DNA of 16,370 nucleotides from an uncultured Eubacteriales bacterium (GTDB taxonomy: Bacteria; Bacillota; Clostridia; Christensenellales; Pumilibacteraceae), in assembly GCA_900553005.1 (NCBI GenBank), contig USBU01000008.1, positions 1 through 16,370 on the forward strand, read 5' to 3'. A model generated the notes under the pieces. That model saw only the letters and a program-made list of their open reading frames with translations, did no database searches and was not told where the DNA came from. The position numbers and the translations under genes were made by a program. This document shows positions 13,083 through 16,370 of this stretch, piece by piece. The first letter of the stretch is position 1. Each line of letters opens with the position of its first letter.

Positions 13083-16000
13083 TTATCTGTTTTGTATTGC
13101 GTCGATAGGACGCTTCTTTGCTATGCGCATTACCGGAATAAAGCTTGCGATAAACGCAACAAGCACGCCCACGCCCAGTATCAGCGCAAACTGTCTCAGC
13201 CCGACGTTCAGCAGCGTCAGCGCAAAGCCGTATTCCGAACGAATCACGCCGTTTATGATCGTCGTCGTCACAAACGTCACCACGGACGCCAGCACAAAGT
13301 TAATCAATGTAATGATAAGGCTTTCGTTGAAGAATATGCCGAATACGTCGCTGCTTCTTGCTCCCACCGCGCGCAGTATGCCGATTTCGCGCTTTTTATA
13401 CGAAATCGAAACCGAAATAAAGTTGAACATCATCAACGCGGCAAACACGGCAAAGAATATGCCTACGTACAAAAATACCTGAGCAAGCATTTCAACCATG
13501 TCGTTGACCGTATCCAACATAAAGCTAACCTCGTTGGTAAGCGTGTAATACGTATTGCCGTTGTGCGCCGTGTAGTTAAAGCCGACTATTTTCTTGACGG
13601 CCGCCGCGTCGTCGTATGGCATTTTGCCGATGGCAAAGCTATAATAGCCCGCTTCATCCGCTTCAAAAAAGTCATAGTTGGCGTCGGATACGAATATCAG
13701 ACTGGAAGAATTATTGTAATCGATAATGGGATCGCCGTTCTGATTAAAATTACCGGTCGTTTCAGCCGACGGGTAGTAGTAGCCCACAACGGTATATTTT
13801 TCACTGCGATACTCTCCCGAAGTATTCGACTGCAAAACAATATCTCCCGTTTCGGCTATATCCGTCGTTACGTTTTCCATGCCGTATATCGTCTTTACGT
13901 AAGGCAAAAGCAGTTCATTTCCGCTCGGTCCGCCGAATTCGTTTCTGACAAATCCGGATTTATCGTTATAACGGGAACCGTAAGACAGATAACTTTTATA
14001 TACTTGTTTACAATTATCTTCGGTAGCTTCGCCGTACTGCTCGGTTACGTAATTTCTGAATGCCTCGGTATTCGGATAGCCGTTTTCATTAACGTACTTT
14101 TCCGCAACGTAACCGGAAATCGTGTCAACTACAAAACCTAGCTTTACGTCGTTTTGCAAATAATCCCTCTGATCCTCGGTTAAACCAAAGGTAGTCATGA
14201 TATAATCAACGGTTTCGGCGCTAAGATTGTTATCATATTTGCTGCTTCCGTCAACGTTGTAGCCTATGGCGACCGGTACGATTATTTCATTTCCGGACAG
14301 AGAAGTTTTTTCGCCGTTTGTCCATACTATCGACGATTTATCGTTAAGCTGGCTCAGCTTTGCGATGTAATTATATCCGCGTCCGCTGTTTGCAGACTGT
14401 AAGCTAAGATGACCGCTGTAGTTTATATCCTTGCCTATGGTGGGGCCCTTGCTCATCTCCTGGCTGTCTGCCGCTATCAGCAAGGCAACGGTTCCGGGCG
14501 CCGTAAAGCACAGCGAATGATAGCTGTATTTTAATTTTGTCTCAAGCTCGCGCGTAACGACCATATCAAGCATATTTGCTTCGACTTTCTGCGCGCCCGG
14601 CATATAATCGCCGTAACGCGAATTGTCGAAATTCGTTTCCACAACGCCCGTTATTTTAAACAGCATTCCGTTTCCGCCGGAATTGTTGCCGAAATTTATA
14701 TACTTGCCGATTACGTCGGCCGGACTCTTGATCTGATCGGCGGCAAGGGTAACTTTTTCATTCGTCAACGGATCGGTATATACTAAGCCGGCATAGGTAA
14801 AGTGCTCGTATACATAGCTGGGAATAGCTATTTCTCCCAATACCGTCGGCAGCGCCGAGCCCTGCGTAAGCGTAAGTCCGGTCTGATTGAAAATTTCCTC
14901 GGTTACGTCGGTAAAGCCGGATACCTTGCCGGAATAATACGCGTAACCGTTATCGTTTTCAAGCAACGCAGGCTTATTAAGACTTGAAACAAAACTGTAA
15001 CCGTTCGAGTATCTGCCGCCCGAATAGACGGGGACAACCTTTACTCCCGAATCTGCGTTTATTTTTGCAATATCGTCGTCGTTGAGCTGAGTATCTTCCT
15101 TATAAGTATAGTTGCCGCCGGAGCTGCGCAGCTTCTGCTTGACAAACGCGGCTCCCTCCACGCGCGTGTCCATAATCGACTTTTCGTAGGTAGTAACCTT
15201 ATCGTAAGCGCCCATCGTGTCCGCAAGACCAAACAGCGCGAAGGACACCATGCACAGAAAAATGGTAAACACAAGACGTACAGGCTTCGATTTAAGGCTG
15301 CTTGCGCCTATTTTAAGCGAATTTCTGTACGGCAGATGCGATTTTATAAGCTTGCTGTCCTCGGGCTTATACTGTTTAAGCTCGACGTCCTCGGGCTTGG
15401 TATCAAGAAATTCGTCCTTTCCGCCTTCCTCGTTGATCTTGACCGCCTTTTTGATTTCGACGTTTTTCTCCTCGTCAACGGAAATCAGGGTGTCTCCTTC
15501 CGCCTTGGAGATATAATCGTTAATAAGCTTTAAGTCCTTTTCCGTCAGCTTGTATCCCTTTTTGATATGTATCAGCTTGTCGTCCACAACGCTGACGCCC
15601 TCGCTGACGCTTTCGGGCATGACAGAGGTTTTGCTGACGTCGGAAATTACCTTGCCGTCCTTAAGCTCGATTATGCGGTCGGCGTAAAGCTCCGCAAAGT
15701 CGCGGTCATGCGAGACTATAAGCACAAGCTTTTCCTTGGACAGCTTTTTCAGCGTATCGAAAACCTGCTTGCCCGTATTGGAGTCAAGCGCGCCGGTAGG
15801 CTCGTCCGCCATTATCATTTCCGGCTTTTTTATAAGCGCGCGGGCAATGGCAACCCTTTGCTTCTGTCCGCCGGACAGCTCGTTGGGCTTACGGTTGCCG
15901 TAGCCGGTCAGATCCACCTCGTCCAAAATCTCGTTCAAAGCTTCGCTGGTGGCTTTTTGTCCCTGCAGCTCCATAGCAAGCGCTATGTTTGCGCCTACGG

Positions 16001-16298
16001 TAAACTCCGAAAGAATATTGTATTCCTGGAAAATAAAGCCTATAAAGGTGTTGCGGTAACTGTCGAAATCCGACTGCGTAAAATCCTTGCTGGACTTTCC
16101 CTTTATGATAAATTCTCCTTCGTCCGCCTGGTCCAAACCTCCCAAAACGTTCAAAAGGGTAGATTTACCGCTTCCGGATTTACCGAGTATAAATACCATT
16201 CCTCGGTCTTCAAACTTAAGACTTACGTCGTCAAGCGCTTTGACCGGTACGCCTTTTTTAGGACGGTAAGTCTTGGATACGTTTTTTATTTCTAACAT
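13083..16298 (-). CDS. ABC exporter, fused ATPase and MacB/FtsX-type permease (1071 residues)
   Basis: The ATPase domain has Walker A GKSGSGKS (39-46), Q-loop Q91, signature LSGGQ (141-145), Walker B MIMADE (161-166) and switch H197. A long charged cytoplasmic linker (about 220-335) precedes TM1 (about 340-362). The extracytoplasmic domain is very large (about 365-935). Three final helices follow (about 940-965, 990-1017, 1037-1056), with the FtsX-type loop YKKREIGILRAVGAR (967-981). The class performs ATP-driven work outside the membrane; substrate unknown. The start is ATG 16298, with AGGAGG at 16310-16305. The frame stays open upstream through 16361, but that part beyond 16332 is adapter and would add false residues (MGSEMCIRDR). 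The promoter is off the contig. It differs from the 920-residue exporter in linker length and external domain, so it is not a recent copy. Confidence 0.94.
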   Translation of the reverse strand: MLEIKNVSKTYRPKKGVPVKALDDVSLKFEDRGMVFILGKSGSGKSTLLNVLGGLDQADEGEFIIKGKSSKDFTQSDFDSYRNTFIGFIFQEYNILSEFTVGANIALAMELQGQKATSEALNEILDEVDLTGYGNRKPNELSGGQKQRVAIARALIKKPEMIMADEPTGALDSNTGKQVFDTLKKLSKEKLVLIVSHDRDFAELYADRIIELKDGKVISDVSKTSVMPESVSEGVSVVDDKLIHIKKGYKLTEKDLKLINDYISKAEGDTLISVDEEKNVEIKKAVKINEEGGKDEFLDTKPEDVELKQYKPEDSKLIKSHLPYRNSLKIGASSLKSKPVRLVFTIFLCMVSFALFGLADTMGAYDKVTTYEKSIMDTRVEGAAFVKQKLRSSGGNYTYKEDTQLNDDDIAKINADSGVKVVPVYSGGRYSNGYSFVSSLNKPALLENDNGYAYYSGKVSGFTDVTEEIFNQTGLTLTQGSALPTVLGEIAIPSYVYEHFTYAGLVYTDPLTNEKVTLAADQIKSPADVIGKYINFGNNSGGNGMLFKITGVVETNFDNSRYGDYMPGAQKVEANMLDMVVTRELETKLKYSYHSLCFTAPGTVALLIAADSQEMSKGPTIGKDINYSGHLSLQSANSGRGYNYIAKLSQLNDKSSIVWTNGEKTSLSGNEIIVPVAIGYNVDGSSKYDNNLSAETVDYIMTTFGLTEDQRDYLQNDVKLGFVVDTISGYVAEKYVNENGYPNTEAFRNYVTEQYGEATEDNCKQVYKSYLSYGSRYNDKSGFVRNEFGGPSGNELLLPYVKTIYGMENVTTDIAETGDIVLQSNTSGEYRSEKYTVVGYYYPSAETTGNFNQNGDPIIDYNNSSSLIFVSDANYDFFEADEAGYYSFAIGKMPYDDAAAVKKIVGFNYTAHNGNTYYTLTNEVSFMLDTVNDMVEMLAQVFLYVGIFFAVFAALMMFNFISVSISYKKREIGILRAVGARSSDVFGIFFNESLIITLINFVLASVVTFVTTTIINGVIRSEYGFALTLLNVGLRQFALILGVGVLVAFIASFIPVMRIAKKRPIDAIQNR

Positions 16299-16332
16299 TG
16301 TCGTCCTCCTTTTAAAATTCTTTATATAGATT

Positions 16333-16370
16333 CTGTCTCTTATACACATCTCCGAGCCCACGAGACGGAG
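16333..16370. other. Nextera sequencing adapter (not genomic)
   Basis: Bases 16333-16351 are the reverse complement of the 19-base mosaic end (CTGTCTCTTATACACATCT). They are followed by CCGAGCCCACGAGAC (16352-16366) and the first four bases of an i7 index (GGAG). That index start agrees with the index read at the left end (GTAGCTCC, reverse complement GGAGCTAC). Genomic sequence ends at 16332. Confidence 0.98.

Noticed and set aside
13092..14141. Plus-strand open frame of 349 codons
   Set aside because: It lies antisense inside the 1071-residue exporter, which has clear domains. The translated product is rich in His, Arg and Tyr without domain features and has no ribosome site.
15567..16295. 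Plus-strand open frame of 242 codons
   Set aside because: Antisense to the ATPase domain of the exporter, whose Walker and signature motifs prove the minus strand is coding.
1..16370. Terminal inverted repeat with Tn5 mosaic ends, suggesting a composite transposon
   Set aside because: The repeats are contiguous with Nextera adapter tails and index bases. No transposase or target duplication is present. It is a library artefact.

Overview
The window is a metagenome- or isolate-type assembly contig of about 16.3 kb of bacterial DNA (bases 47-16332). Both ends carry unremoved Illumina Nextera library adapter. The real DNA looks like a mid-GC Bacillota (Clostridia-like) genome. It has strong AGGAGG-type ribosome binding sites, near-consensus sigma-A promoters (several with an extended -10), TTG and GTG starts, compact intrinsic terminators, and large MacB/FtsX-type ABC exporters with fused ATPase and permease. 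No RNA gene, CRISPR array, insertion sequence, integrase or prophage gene was seen. The lineage is an inference; no marker here fixes a species.

Layout. (1) 48-119: the last 23 codons of an unidentified gene, cut by the contig end. (2) 207-3333: an extended -10 promoter, a leader of about 335 nt with nested stems, ftsH (AAA+ membrane protease, TTG start), then a small single-pass membrane protein of unknown function and a strong terminator. (3) 3293-3601, minus strand: a small probable hypothetical gene, convergent with the previous one, whose last codons lie inside that terminator. (4) 3846-4220: a monocistronic HU gene with a consensus promoter and terminator. (5) 4364-6986: two candidate promoters, one with a perfect 8-bp-arm palindrome between -35 and -10, then a two-gene operon. 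It encodes a DUF1538 membrane protein with two internal repeats and a soluble protein with two PII-like domains. (6) 7055-10377: a MarR-type regulator and a 920-residue ABC exporter, probably one operon. (7) 10378-10594: hairpin-rich non-coding DNA. (8) 10595-12959: a divergent pair, an AraC-type regulator (minus) and an intracellular GH10 xylanase-family enzyme (plus). (9) 13029-13068: a bidirectional terminator. (10) 13083-16298, minus strand: a second fused ABC exporter of 1071 residues, complete at its start but without its promoter.

How the parts may work together. FtsH and its downstream membrane protein form a membrane quality-control unit. The DUF1538/PII pair looks like an ion transporter with its own nucleotide-sensing regulator, as PII proteins commonly control a co-encoded membrane transporter. 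MarR probably represses the exporter that follows it. The AraC protein probably controls the GH10 enzyme on hemicellulose-derived oligosaccharides. The two exporters share an architecture but are not close copies. The least described material is the DUF1538/PII operon with its palindromic promoter, the ftsH leader and the GH10 variant. I found no clear-cut new defence or mobile system.
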